Of a stretch of DNA of 64,000 nucleotides, positions 32,371 to 43,600 are shown in pieces. Source of the DNA: Hyposmocoma kahamanoa (taxonomy: Eukaryota; Arthropoda; Insecta; Lepidoptera; Cosmopterigidae); contig NW_020653726.1 in NCBI RefSeq assembly GCF_003589595.1, positions 14,415,119-14,479,118 of the forward strand, in the 5' to 3' direction. The position numbers and the translations under genes are program-made. Positions within the stretch are counted from its first letter, which is position 1, and each line of letters starts with the position of its first letter. The notes beneath the pieces were generated by a model. It saw only the letters and a list, made by a program, of their open reading frames with translations. It had not been told where the DNA came from and made no database searches.

Positions 32371-32690
32371 GAAAAACTTCTGAAAATCGTACGCTATTTG
32401 AAAATAATTTGATAAATGAGCCGTGGTACATTGCAAACATTTTGACTCTATGTGCTCAGCTGGTCAATGACTTTGCTATTTTTATGTACGATAAAGCAAG
32501 AACCCACCATTTTGCCAAATTGAAAGTTTACATGATGGGAAAAATTTGTAGTCCCGATTGGCAAGCACGAGGGCCCGACCTCAACCCGATAATCTGTAGG
32601 AGCTTTTAAAGCGTCGTGCCAGATTTATGTACCTAGTTCCACCGAAAATGAGAGAAGTCAATGCTGAAAAAACGAAAAACCTTTAAAATA
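32371..32690 (+). pseudogene. Tc1-like transposase fossil, C-terminal part
   Basis: In frame from about 32400: FAIFMYDKARTHHFAKLKVY, then SPDWQARGPDLNPI, equivalent to the HDNAxxH and W-AxSPDLNPIE regions of Tc1-family transposases. After a frameshift close to 32590 the next frame gives ELLKRRARF, like the usual E-LKRRVR segment. YDKA replaces the expected HDNA, so a catalytic neighbourhood is degraded. No N-terminal DNA-binding part or TIR was found. It starts where a family A copy ends. Confidence 0.6.
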
Positions 32691-32805
32691 AACATTGGAG
32701 GACTGAAATTAGTATTTGTGCAAGGAGGGACATAATTTTATTATTTTTTACTATAATAATGAACACTATAACTGAAATGGGTTTTCATATTCTATATTAA
32801 CTAGC
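32691..32805. other. Unassigned spacer
   Basis: Nothing recognised. Confidence 0.3.
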
Positions 32806-33288
32806 CGTGATAGAAACCCAGTTTGGCCTACCGCCTACGCGCCTCTCAAACAGAGGGTCATGGATTTGAATCCGGGCTTGCGTCTCTCAGTTTTTCGGAA
32901 TTTATTGTTTTTTTTATAATATTAAGTGACGGGACGAACAAGTCGTGCGCCTGATGGCAGCCTGTCCATAACAGATGCAGTGCCAGCTTTAAATCGCAAA
33001 TATCAGAGAAGCACTGCCACTGCGCCCGTCACCCTGAGACATAAATTGATAAGTTCCATGCGCCCCTAAATTCACCACTCATTAATTTCATCAATTTATG
33101 TGCGAAACTTAATTTGAAATTTACAATGAGCTTTTCGGTTATGGAAAACACCGTGAGGAAACCTGCACATCCGCAAAGCAATTTAATGATGTGTGTGAAG
33201 TTTTGCAATCCATATTCGGCCCGCATGGGATCTGCAGTTTAAGCCTTCTCATTGAGAGCGGAGGCCTGTACCCAGCAGTCTAGAGACT
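32806..33288 (+). repeat. tRNA-derived SINE family L, split by an A insertion
   Basis: The head GTGATAGAAACCCAGTTTGG (A-box-like) and GGATTTGAATCC (B-box-like) is followed, beyond the insertion, by TTTATGTGCGAAACTTAA, CACCGTGAGGAAACCTGCAC, GTGTGTGAAGTT, GGCCCGCATGGGA and GGAGGCCTGTACCCAGCAGT. I recognise this as a very common lepidopteran repeat type. Confidence 0.75.
32906..33092 (-). repeat. SINE-like family A, 5'-truncated insertion with target duplication
   Basis: Flanked by AATTTAT at 32899-32905 and 33093-33099. It has a T-run at its left end (the 3' A tail on the minus strand) and is truncated at the family 5' end. Removing it and one flank restores the L SINE. Confidence 0.85.
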
Positions 33289-34331
33289 ATTTTATGTAGG
33301 TTAACTATATTAACAGCTACTTTTGCTTATCTCGGCGATGTTTTGGGTTATTTTTGTTCGTTAGAAATAAACAGAATTGAATAAAATTGCAAAAATATAT
33401 AATTTGTGGAATTTCATAAATATAATTATTAATACAAATTACATACAAATTATTTATTATATGAAATAATTTATATTTACATAAATTAATTTTAGTATAT
33501 TATTACATGAAATTATAATTAAATACAAATTATAACAAACTAGTGGAGTAATTTCACAAAAAATAATTGAATATCAATTCAATACAAATTTAATTTGAAA
33601 AATATAATTAAATAAAAGCTAATAATGAAATGAGATAACAACAGCCAAAACTCGTAAGGGTCCGTTTTTGGAAAGGAGTATTTCATCAATTAGCGTAAAA
33701 CTAAACCGTTTAGTTGTAAGGAGATGGTGTTTATAGGTACTTATTTCGAGTTTTCCTTACGGAAAATTACAATTTTTATAAGAACTGAAATACCCGTTCG
33801 ATTCGTACCCATAAAAGTGGTTTTTCGTGTTTCTGTTCGCTGCCTTTCCAATTTTCAATTTACTTTGCGGCTCACCTCAACGTACAAACTTCGAAATCAG
33901 AACGTGAAAATTATTTTTAGTTGAACTTTAGTTTGTAATTTCTAATTTAAATTCGATGTAAACATTTTGATGTGGTCTTCAAAATATGCTCATCATCATT
34001 GTGGTGATTTATAGTAATACTGGAAATTACGTTCTAAGGTCTTTGGGTTAAGGTTGAGTTTGCATGGTGTAGGATTTGTGTGTCGGGGTGTTCGGCGTGG
34101 AGATTACAGCTGTGTCGTTACGATCCTCGTTTAGATAGGCGCGTGAGGAATTGCAGATCTAGACGAGCGAGCACGACGCGGCCGGCGGACACCTCATCTT
34201 ATGTCCTACGTTGAGTCAATGTCGCAGCCTTGTGGATAGTAAGCGATTGTGCACAAACAATGTATGCGTATTTTGCAAAGTTGATGTTTCTATATTGAAA
34301 AATTTAATATAATAATAATAAATTATGTTTA
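33289..34331. other. Unassigned; AT-rich then a GC-richer island
   Basis: 33380-33620 is made of ATACAAATTA-like, nearly simple AT sequence. 34060-34250 is GC-richer and non-repetitive, ending with ATAGTAAGCG that could serve as a splice donor. No coding domain. Confidence 0.4.
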
Positions 34332-34443
34332 GGTAATGAAACTACTTTTCCGGATTTAAATCGCGTATATTTGTTTTTTCAAACAAACCAACGTTTCGGG
34401 CCGTTTACAGGTCCCATGGTCACGGTTGACTGAGGTGGTACAG
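34332..34443 (+). repeat. Left 112-bp inverted repeat arm
   Basis: Pairs with 36415-36526. The RTE coding similarity stops within a few bases of its inner end. Confidence 0.8.
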
Positions 34444-36330
34444 CCTTCTTTTCCCCTTATATCCCTCCACATTCATACCTAGCACTTTTCTTGTCACATG
34501 GCATTCTTCCCTCCGCATGACATGTCCATACCACGCTAACCTATTACTCCTCATCTTTTCCGTCACTGGCGCCACTTTCAAACTTCCCCTGGTGTACTCA
34601 TTCCTTATCTTATCCTTTCTCGTCACTCCACACATCCATGTCAACATTCGCATTTCCGATACATGCACAGTTCGTTCATCGTCCCTTTTCATCGCGCAAC
34701 ATTCTGATCATACAACATGACAGGTCTAATCACGGTCTTGTAAATTTTCCACTTTAGCTTAAGGGGCATTCGCCGATCGCAAATAGTGCCTGTGACCTAG
34801 TCGCCATTTCATCCATCCTGCCCTTATTCTGTTCTTAACGTCACGGTCTATCTCGCCGTCGTTCTGTATTAGCGAACCGAGGTACCGAAAATCGGAGTAG
34901 ACTAGAGGGATACACCATCTAAGGCAATATTGGTAAAACTGGAGGCACCGCCAAGGTTGAGCAAAAGCTGTTCGGTTTTTGACCGGCTAATCCTCAAACC
35001 GACACTCTCCAGGCTTACCTGCCATTTTGCCAGTCTGCTCTGAACCTCAAGTGCGTCCGCCCCGACAAGTACAATGTCATAGGCGAACAGTATGCACCAG
35101 GGTGCCTCCCCCTGTATGTCCCATGTTAGAGCGTCCATAATCAGGAGAAACAGATACGGGCTTAAAGCCGATCCTTGGTGCAAGCCCACAGCCACATTGA
35201 ACTTGTCGGCTGCTTCAGATCGGACGTACGTACAAGCTTTACTATACATAGCACGGACAAGCTGCAGGTATTTCCTAGGCACTGTCTTCTCTTTCAACGC
35301 CCACCACAGAACCTCACGGGGTACTATATGGTACGCCTTCTCCAGGTCAACGAACACCATGTGCAAGTTCTTGTGCACACGTCTATATTTTTCGCACAGG
35401 TGCGAATATGGCATCCATCGTCCCAGTACCAGGCATAAATCCGAATTGATTCCGGGCTATCTCACTCTCTCCTCTCATTCGTCTCGCAATCACTTTTTCC
35501 CAAACTTTCATAATATGCGACATGAGCTTTATTCCCCGATGTTGTTACAGTCCTACACATCACCCTTGTTTTTAAAATCTGTTGCACCATTCATCTGGAA
35601 TCGCCTCTTCTTGTAACAACTTATTGAAGAATAAGGTCAGCTACTTCCACCCGTCTGCTTTTAAAAACTTCCATACTTCAACTGGTATAGCATCTGGCCC
35701 TACAGCTTTCCTATTTTTTATATTATTGATCGCTTCTTTTACTTCATGCATACTCATCTCTTGCACCACCCCTATGTTAATCGGTGCATTCTCCAACACT
35801 CCACTCCAGACATTTTCTTCATTAATTAATCGACTAAAATATTTTCTCCAGCGTTCATTTATCTCTCTATCCTTCGTCAAAACCATCTCTTCATCATCGT
35901 TTATACATTTGATATGGATAATATCCCTAGCGTTCTTCTTTCTTGCTTTCGAAAGTCGGTAACGGTCTTTCTGTCTGTGCAGGCTCTCTAAAGATTGGTA
36001 AAGTTTGTCCTGGACCTTCGCCCTAGAGACAGCTGCCGCTTTCTTAGCCTTTCTCTTGCACTCCATATATTCTGTCCTTTTATTATCTTTAGTAGTCACA
36101 TTCTGGTCATCTACGCTTTTCCATTCCTTAAATGCATTCTTCTTTTCTTTCAAAACGATTTGTGCCTCTGCACTCCACCATCAAGTATCCTTATCTATTT
36201 TTCCTTTACCTTACGTTTCTCCAAACACATTCTAATACACGAAGCGATTTCCTTCCAAAATTCATTCACTGATTTTTTTCCATGCCATTCATTTCTATCA
36301 TTTTATCAACCACACGCAATTTGCATAACA
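34444..36330 (-). pseudogene. RTE-type non-LTR retrotransposon RT fragment
   Basis: Minus strand, 5' to 3': an RT-linker region at 36153-35641 (INNIKNRKAVGPDAIPVEVW); a frameshifted piece (GIKLMSHIMKVWEKVI, NQFGFMPGTGTMDAIF at about 35540-35420); core RT at 35414-34902 (FVDLEKAYHIVPREVLWWAL, VGLHQGSALSPYLFLLIMDAL); and the C-terminal region at 34692-34450 (RMLTWMCGVTRKDKIRNEY, NRLAWYGHVMRR). These blocks are typical of RTE-clade elements. The FADD active site reads FAYD (codon 35079-35081), and stops and frameshifts separate the pieces. The endonuclease at the 5' end and the 3' terminus are missing. It is not functional. Confidence 0.85.
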
Positions 36331-36414
36331 TAATGTAGCATAAAATTAAAAATAAAGTATTTAACTTTTGTCACTAAAAGTAGGTAATTAATATTAGACA
36401 TAACTGTCTGATGA

Positions 36415-36526
36415 CTGTACCACCTCGGTGAACCGTGACCATAAGGACCTGTAAAGGGCCCGAAACGTTGGTTTGTTTGAAAGACAGATATACGCGATTT
36501 AAGCCCAGAAAAATAGTTTCATTTCC
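36415..36526 (-). repeat. Right 112-bp inverted repeat arm
   Basis: Reverse complement of 34332-34443 with about a dozen differences. 36331-36414 between the RTE fragment and this arm is unassigned. Confidence 0.8.
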
Positions 36527-36891
36527 TATGTGCAATAATCGCGAAAACCTACGAACTTGAAATTTATTTTTATTTAAATTTATTTTTATTAGTTTCATGT
36601 ACATAGAATCAATTAGGATCCTTACATGTGAATTGGAAATAAATAAAATGAAATAAATAATTATTTTAAATTCAACTTGTAGTAGCCAAAAGGCAAACAT
36701 TAAAGCAAGTAACTTAGCTCCATTTACCTAAGAAAATAAACCGTTTTTTTGTTAGTTATACGAATTTTTTGCGGAAATAAATACACGGGAATATGGACAA
36801 TGAACTCCGGTCACTAACATGATAGAGCGCGGATTAAATTAGCATTTTCACGTCATTCTGGTGTCAATATGATGGCGGGTGTACTTTGGTA
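36527..36891. other. Unassigned spacer, AT-rich
   Basis: Nothing recognised. Confidence 0.3.
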
Positions 36892-36899
36892 TTGTTATT

Positions 36900-37111
36900 A
36901 TTATAATAACGCACACACTCAACATAGCCCCACACTAGGGAAACCCTGTGTCGCGGGTGCCATGGACACACACATAGACAACCACAAATTACACCCAAAC
37001 TCACGAGAGAAATAAATGTAGGCCATACAAATATTTCTCCCGGCCCGGGAATCGAACCCGGGGACCTCTGCGTGGCAGTCCGGTATGGTAACCGTTCGGC
37101 CACGGAGGCAG
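36900..37111 (-). repeat. tRNA-derived SINE family B, best-preserved copy
   Basis: Flanked by an 8-bp target duplication TTGTTATT (36892-36899 and 37112-37119). On the minus strand the head has an A box (TGGCCGAACGG) and a perfect B box (GGTTCGATTCC). The CTGCCACGC segment recalls the anticodon arm of tRNA-Gly(GCC). The body ends in TGTGCGTTATTATAATAA. A box and B box indicate an internal RNA polymerase III promoter. Confidence 0.9.
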
Positions 37112-37119
37112 TTGTTATT

Positions 37120-37499
37120 CCATTCTAAATAGTACAATTTAGGTAAATGTTTTTGATTCGAAATTTGACTGTATTTCATAAGATAAACCCGCTGTTCTGA
37201 CACTCCCAAAATAAGTGATTATTACGTTATAGAGATATTAATAATATTTACGTAACAACAATTAAAAGCAATTAATTACGGTACTAAAATTACAAAGTAA
37301 AAGGCTTAACTTTCATAAAAAAGCTATTAGCAATGGATCTAGGAATTAATATTATGATGTAATAAATTTAGTCATTCAAATTTAGTCACATCAGAAAGTT
37401 ATATTTAGGCAAGAAATTCAAATTAAGTTATAATAAAAAGGTAAAAAGTATGTATTACATTTTTTTTACATTTTTTCACACGATACGACTATTTTTTTT
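37120..37499. other. Unassigned, AT-rich
   Basis: Nothing recognised. Confidence 0.3.
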
Positions 37500-37760
37500 A
37501 ATGGCACCAAGTGACTGTCCATAACAGTTGTAGTGACGCTCAGAGCTTTAAATCACAAATATCTGAGGGGCACTGCCACTGCGATTAACACTTAGAAACA
37601 TAAGTTGATAAGTCCCACGTGCCTGTAATTTCACTAGCACCCTTCTTACCCTTTAAAACCGAAACGCAGTGATGCTCACATTACCGCTTGGCGGCAGAAA
37701 TAGGTAAGGTAGTGATACTTCCTTGCATTAACTCTTTGACAAGGAGCTCTGTTGCTACTA
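37500..37760 (-). repeat. SINE-like family A
   Basis: Minus copy from AATGGCACCAAGTGACTG to GAGCTCTGTTGCTACTA. It lacks the CGGGACGAACAAGTCGTGCG block near its 3' end. Confidence 0.85.
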
Positions 37761-38527
37761 AAATAATTTGATTCTTACCTGTATCTGTAAAATACAAAAA
37801 GCATGTAAGATTACGTTAAGCTAGGCAGTTCAAACGTCACGGGGGATGAGATCCTAAGTGCAAGCACGAAAAAGCACACGTGATGCATGAAACGCATATT
37901 CATGTAGCTTGCAATATAATCTCATCGGTGCCTCTGGGACCCGGACCATTTGGATGATGAAATATACCTCAACACACTCCAATACTATTCTAAAAAATAA
38001 CATGCATTTACTTTCAAGTAACATCGATATATCTTCATAGAAAAAGTGTAACGTGAGCGCTTAATTGGTATCGTCTTTCTATCGGAGAAACACACCATCA
38101 ATTTTGTTAATATGTATTGTTAATCATATTTTCTTGAGAAATAAAATAGACAGTTTAATGGCCTTTGCGGTTAAACATTAAAAATGCAATTTTAATTTCA
38201 TTATGAGGCCAATTCGAGCGTTTTATAACGACCCCGTGCACCGGCGGCTGTAAATTAAATTCAGCATAGATAATCCGGCATTTCCCACCTGATGGAGAAC
38301 TTTATAAATATAAAACTCCGGGGTAACGCGTTATCTGTGCCAAGTTATAAAACTTTTAACAAGGTAGGTTTCCAGTGATGCGTCCGATCCTAAGATAGGC
38401 ACATCTAATTAGAAGTTGTGAATTGTGGGGCGTGCTCTCAGTTAGATTTACTTTAAAGCAAGTCCATTCCAAAAGTGTGTACCATATGAATTTATTGTCT
38501 AGAATCGACTTCGCACTGAGATCTTTT
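37761..38527. other. Unassigned; contains a non-repetitive island
   Basis: 38210-38400 has GACCCCGTGCACCGGCGGC and TTTATAAATATAAAAC and matches no repeat here. Regulatory potential is possible but unproven. Confidence 0.35.
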
Positions 38528-38810
38528 TAACCGACTTCAAAAAAACGACGAGGTTCTCAATTCGACAGTATTTTTTTGTATGTGTGTTACGTGGTAACTC
38601 GGCATTTGTGAACCGATTTTGATGATTCTATTTTTGTTTGAAAGAGGGTACTTGAGTGTTAGTGCTATTTAAATTTGAAGAAAATATTCCACCTGTAAGG
38701 GTAGCAAACCAGGGGATGAATCCGGTTTCGCGCACTTTCCGGTAACCGATTTTAATAAAACTTGCCAAATAGAGTTGTAATACCACGAACCTTTGCGGTC
38801 GGGTTGTTTT
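38528..38810 (+). repeat. Dispersed repeat family D, copy 3
   Basis: AACCGACTTCAAAAAAACGA through TTAATAAAACTTGCCAAATA to CTTTGCGGTCGGG. Confidence 0.8.
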
Positions 38811-38859
38811 TATAAAAAAGTTACAATTATGAATTCTCTGGATATTTTGACGCTTTGTA

Positions 38860-38965
38860 CAGTCAACAGTACATCGAGCTGTATACAATTTTGTTCGAAT
38901 ATCGCCCCCAGAGCCATTGCTCTGGAGGCGATACACAAGACCCGTCAATGTTTAGCTTGATAAGG
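38860..38965 (+). repeat. Dispersed repeat family G, copy 3, with hairpin
   Basis: TACAGTCAACAGTACATCGA, TTCGAATATCGCC, then an inverted duplication (38901-38914 against 38919-38932, 13 of 14 pairing, 4-nt loop), then ACCCGTCAATG. Confidence 0.7.
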
Positions 38966-39709
38966 TCGGCACATATTTGAGGATTTATAAACACAACATG
39001 ATTTGTGTAAAAATAAAAGCAATGAACATACTGAAAAAGCGAGGATTAGCCATTAATCCAGCCAAGGAAGTGAGCTTTCATTAAATACTTATTAAAACGG
39101 ACGCTGAGACAAAGGTTAGACTATTTTCAAAATAAAAGTGTTGTTAGTAGAATATCAACGTGTTTAAAAATAACAAATAAAATTCCTAACAAAGCTCCGT
39201 GTGCAGCTCGTTCTTTGATCTTTATTATATAATAAAGTTAGTTCATTTCGCCCCAGTAATGAATATTAATGTTCTCGCTTAAGTCATAAAATAAACTTTA
39301 TCTGAACAACGAACGCGTCGCGCCGTGCCCTGAGCAGCCTCGCGGCCCGTTCGGTACAGTGATAAATCCACAAAGAATACGCCGAACTCGGCCTGTTTTC
39401 AATTAAAATTGAAATTTGTAATTGTGTTCCTTGTAACTTCAATAATCAAGAATTATTTGCACGGTGCTTAATAACAAGACATTGTTGTGTTTAACATCGT
39501 CGCTGCAAGGTTCTGCCAGCTGTAACTACGAAAATTGAAATCATTATCATAGCTAGCCAAAGCTACAAATTAAAGTGGATCCTTTAACTGGAACAAATTA
39601 ACGTTCTACTATAACGTTCTATTAACTAGCTCTTGTTATGTTTGACGCAAACAATTGGTTCCGAACAAGAGACGCCGATTATAGGCTTACAAGTTTCTTT
39701 CATAATAAT
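38966..39709. other. Unassigned; non-repetitive GC-richer island at 39300-39480
   Basis: The island (AACGCGTCGCGCCGTGCCC, GCGGCCCGTTCGG) has no coding domain and no repeat partner in the window. Confidence 0.35.
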
Positions 39710-39955
39710 ACCAAATGATGGGACGAACAAGTCGTGCGCCTGGTGGTAAGCGACACGTCTATCCATAACAGTTGCAGTGCCACTCAGAGCTTTAAATCGC
39801 AAAGATCTGAGGGATATTACCACAGCGCCCGTCACCCTGAGTCATTACTTGACAAGTCCCATCTATCTATCTAATACTGACATTTCTGCATGACGGCAGA
39901 AATAGGTAAGGTGGTAGTTCTATCCTGAACTGCTCAGGGTAGTACTATATTTTAT
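39710..39955 (-). repeat. SINE-like family A, rearranged 5' part
   Basis: Minus copy. After TTGACAAGTCCCAT it carries ATCTATCTATCTAAT in place of the usual middle, then resumes with GCAGAAATAGGTAAGGTGG. Confidence 0.8.
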
Positions 39956-41107
39956 TTATCTGCTGTTACTATATTTTACTTACGTTGTTGTTTGACCCTA
40001 ATAACATTGTTATCTGTTTAGTAGAAAAGAAGTAGCGGCTAGTTCTAGGAGATAACAAATTTAAAACCGCTACTGTCCTTTTAAGTTTTTCCTATGATGA
40101 TGAAAACCTGTGATGTGTTTAGACTGCAGATTTTCTCCTTTATCCAATATTGTTGCGGCGCCGGCGGTTTGCAGTTTTCCCACGGGCACTATACCTAAAC
40201 ATTATATGAATAAAAATATTTTACTATATTATGTTAATTCGAGGCCCGACTGCTTAGGCAAATCCATCGATATTCGATCACTCCCCAAAGTATTAGGGTA
40301 TATAAACAATTTGGTGTTTACAGGGGAAGAAAAGATGAGGACGTCGACGTAATTTTCGCTGATCTAAAAAGTAAATCTGATATTTCGAAGAATTATCCAG
40401 GGATGTCGCAATCAACCTTGGTCTGACTTCACGAAAACGTTGTTGAAAGGAATAAATTATTAAGAATTTATTTAAGGGCAACTTTGGATACAGCTCGTAC
40501 TTGGGTAGGTTACCGCTTTATCTACATTTATATTCATAGTTCCCGTCAGTGAACCGTTCGAATTTTTGCCGGCTCGTACTTGATAACAAAATAGCTTTAC
40601 AAGCCTAGTAGGGCTTGTAATTAAAGGAACATTGTGTAGCTTTTTTTTCTAATGATCAGCAAGTATTTCCTGGATCTACAGGTTAATTAGTTCTCATCTA
40701 ACATTGACTCACGCAAGGAGTACAAAATAATAAACGAAGTAATGTGGTGTATGCATCCGTGTCGTTTGTCGAGTGTACCTCGCCGAGTCGGACCGGTCGT
40801 AGAGTGCGGTGTTTGCAGAGACCACAGCGAAGTACTATAATTGAGCTGCGACTGGGAGAGCCTCTTGTTGGTACAACGGTCCGCTGGTAGACTACATACG
40901 AACCGACAAGGTATTAAATATACTTAGAGATAGATTATAAATATAGAGATACTGAAACAATGCAGAATTTTTCAAGTTTAACGACGTGATTTTTTATTAC
41001 ACTTTATTTTTTTGTCTGTACATGATCACGTGTGTATAAGGCAAAGACTAAAGTATTAAAAGGAGTTATTGCAAAGACTTCACGTTAGTGCATAGATATT
41101 AATTTTT
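39956..41107. other. Unassigned; possible exon-like island at 40740-40912
   Basis: 40740-40912 is GC-richer, non-repetitive, and ends CCGACAAGGTATTAAAT, a plausible splice donor. No protein domain was recognised in any frame. Confidence 0.35.
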
Positions 41108-41400
41108 AACCGAATTCAAAGAAAAGGGGGAGGTGTCAATTCGACTGTATTTATTTTTGAGCGTATATTACGCAATTATGTCCACATTCGTGTACGGATT
41201 TCAATGATTCTTTTTTGTTGCATAGAAACTACCTTAGTAGTGGTCCCATTTACATTTGAAGAAAATATTCCACCCGTCATCAGGGTGGCTAATTAGGAAA
41301 TGAATGCGGTTTATTGAATTTCACCCGCTGTCTGTTAACCGGTTTCAATAAAACGTGGCAAATAGACTTAATTCTACAAACATTTGAGGTAATTTTTTTT
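41108..41400 (+). repeat. Dispersed repeat family D, copy 4
   Basis: AACCGAATTCAAAGAAAAGG, TTTCAATGATTCTTTTTTG, TTTGAAGAAAATATTCCACC, TTTCAATAAAACGTGGCAAA. Confidence 0.8.
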
Positions 41401-41784
41401 TTAAACAATTATATTATATTAAATTTGGAAGCTGCAAATTTTTATGCATTTAATAATTATATCTGTTCTATTAAAATAAGAACTATACTCGCTTAATATA
41501 ATATTATTTTACTTTCTTTATCAAGACAAGTTGTAGAATAACAGTAAGTGTAAATGCGTTAAGTTGGGTTTGTTTTTCGTCGTCGTTATATAGATACATT
41601 TCGGAGAGTGTGCGTAGGAACTTTTTAATTTAGTTCCACCTTCATCGCTCCCTCTTCGATCGACTAGAAAGTTCGGAGCACTCTATCGTTCTGTCAGTGA
41701 TATACCATCCATTTGCAGCTAATGTGTACGGCAAAGGAATGGAATACGCTATCGGAATCTGTGTTTCCGAGTGAATAGGCATTT
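41401..41784. other. Unassigned spacer
   Basis: Nothing recognised. Confidence 0.3.
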
Positions 41785-42284
41785 TCTAGAACGCGTACTA
41801 TCGTCGGTCACATTTCGCTCAACATCAGTTGGAGTTGTAGCCAAACGTGTGTCAATTGTTATGACATACGGAGCCGAGACGTGGACACTCACGATACGAC
41901 TAACTCATCAGTTAAGAGTCGCTCAGCGAGCTATGGAACGAGATATACTTGGAATTTCTCTGAAGGACAAGATACGGAACGATGTAATCCGACAGAGAAC
42001 CAAGATCGACATAGCTGGTAGAATAAGCAAGTTGGCAGTGGCTTGGCCATATCTATCGAAAAACCGATAACCGATTGGGGAAGCGACTTCGTGAGTGGAG
42101 ACCAGGGCTCGGCAAACGTAGTGTAGAACAACCTGTGGCAAGATGGAGTGATGTTTTGCGAAAGGCTGCTGGCAACGGATGGATAGGACTTGCTGAGGAC
42201 CGGGCGAAATGGCGCGCTTTGGGAGAGGTCTTTGTCCAGTGGACTACACTGATAATGATGATGATGTGTGTCAATCATGTATAA
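41785..42284 (+). pseudogene. RTE-type LINE, 3' end of the RT frame
   Basis: The frame to 42070 gives MTYGAETWTLTIRLTHQLRV, AQRAMERDILGISLKDKIRN and IRQRTKIDIAGRI. It then shifts (about 42060-42075) to KRLREWRPGLGKRSVEQPVA, RWSDVLRKAAGNGW and EVFVQW. These are the conserved C-terminal segments of a lepidopteran RTE-type ORF2. It is followed by a GATAATGATGATGATG tail, the simple-repeat 3' end usual for this group. The element is strongly 5'-truncated and has at least one frameshift. It differs in sequence from the RTE fragment at 34.4-36.3 kb, so it belongs to another family. Confidence 0.8.
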
Positions 42285-42385
42285 TATAAAAATGTACATT
42301 TCATTAGTTAGTGCTTTGGATAAACTTGGTTACCTTGTTAAACAACTTGATCGAGAACCATACGTATTCCATCACGCTATTTTTT

Positions 42386-42681
42386 TTATGATACAAAGTG
42401 ACGGGGCGGGCAAGTCGTGTGTCTGGTAGTAAGTGACACACCTGTCCATAGCAGTTGCTAGAGTCTTTAGTTGCAAAGATCTCAGGAGCGCTGCCACTGC
42501 CCCTGACACCCTGAGACATAAATTGATAAGTCCTGTGGGCCTGTGATTTCATTGATGTTGGCCTTCAAAACCCGAACATAGTATTGCACATATGAGTGTT
42601 ACTGCTTGGCGGCAGAAATAGGTAGGGTGGGAGTACTTCCCTGGGCGAACTCTTTCACAAGGAGCTCTATTGCTACTGAAG
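42386..42681 (-). repeat. SINE-like family A, near full-length
   Basis: Minus copy from TTTATGATACAAAGTGACGG to CAAGGAGCTCTATTGCTACT. Confidence 0.85.
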
Positions 42682-42759
42682 ATACTCATAACAAAATTAA
42701 ATTGAAAGAACTGCAATAGAATTTTTTATTACAATTTTATATTGATATTCATATATTTT

Positions 42760-42885
42760 GTGCGAAAAACTTCACTAGTTTGTTATTATTATTGATACAA
42801 ACACCGGACAAACACAAAGGAAATTCCTTCAGTTTGACTGGACTCGAACCAGCGTCTTTCGCCTTAACGTAGTTACAAATAATCT
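42760..42885 (-). repeat. tRNA-like SINE family K
   Basis: Minus copy: GACGCTGGTTCGAGTCCAGT (B-box-like), CCTTTGTGTTTGTCCGGTG, TTGTATCAATAATAATAAC. Related loci lie at 51180-51370 and 58815-58920. Confidence 0.7.
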
Positions 42886-43256
42886 GCAAAAGCATGTATA
42901 TATATCCAACAAAATAATAAACTAGAACTATGAGAATCAGAAAATGACTAACAAAACCAGTGAGCATTTGGGATAGCTTCAGCTATCTGAACTGTCAGTG
43001 TCATTCAGGCTTTTCCTTGTGGAGAAGGTGCGCATCTAATATGACACGTATTAAATCTCCTGCAACTTATATGATGTACAAAGTTGTCAAAAGACACTTG
43101 TTTGAAAGAGGAAGGTGCACGAATAAAGTTTCAGAAATGGAGTCGTGAGTGTCACATATTCTTCAACCATTGCTAGTCGGGCAGAACTTAAGTACAAAAA
43201 AAGAAGCTACATATACTTGGTTTTTTGAAAGAAAAAAAATTGTGTGTTGTAATTTT
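42886..43256. other. Unassigned spacer
   Basis: A 62-codon open frame has no domain. Confidence 0.3.
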
Positions 43257-43600
43257 CAACAACATTCTCAAACATATTTACTATCTCTAGATTAGTAGTA
43301 GCTTTTTTAAGTAAATGGCTTTTTACACGTAGTATTCACCAAAGATTAAATGAAAGTTTTCTATCTTTTTATACTTAATCTATTTCGAAGACTTGCACTA
43401 TAAAAAAATTTAAAGAAACAGAGGTCCAAACATTAAATGGTAATTTTTATAAAATATTAATATATTACAGTGCCATTCATTAATGTCATTTATGATAAAT
43501 TCTCACGATGTTTTCTTTAATTATAATTTGTTGACCGAAGAAAAAAGGTTTACAATTACTGATTCTTTGTTTACATTTTTTCTAATTCTAAAACAACAAA
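43257..43600 (+). repeat. Dispersed repeat family E, copy 2
   Basis: Same block order as 18057-18320, with an extra stretch around TAATGTCATTTATGATAAAT. Confidence 0.7.

Larger units (their letters stand above)
34332..36526. mobile_element. Composite element: RTE fragment between 112-bp inverted repeats
   Basis: Left arm 34332-34443 and right arm 36415-36526 are reverse complements at roughly 90 percent identity, and share identical outer (TAGG-AATGAAAC) and inner (GGTGGTACAG) limits. The arms contain CCAACGTTTCGGGCC and TTAAATCGCGTATAT. The 1.97 kb between them is largely a minus-strand RTE reverse-transcriptase fragment that lacks both ends. No transposase for the arms was seen. It could be a fold-back transposon that captured LINE DNA, or two copies of one repeat that happen to bracket it. 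Confidence 0.6.

Noticed and set aside
34420..36333. Several plus-strand open frames of 76-174 codons
   Set aside because: They are antisense shadows of the minus-strand RTE reverse-transcriptase fragment.
36408..36466. Hammerhead ribozyme (CTGATGA at 36408 and CGAAAC at 36461), as in Penelope-like elements
   Set aside because: The 46 nt between the boxes cannot form the required stem II next to the core, and CTGATGA is absent from the left arm.
36864..37209. Minus-strand proteins with CHAEVPGFDSRAG
   Set aside because: Translation of the tRNA-like head of SINE B.
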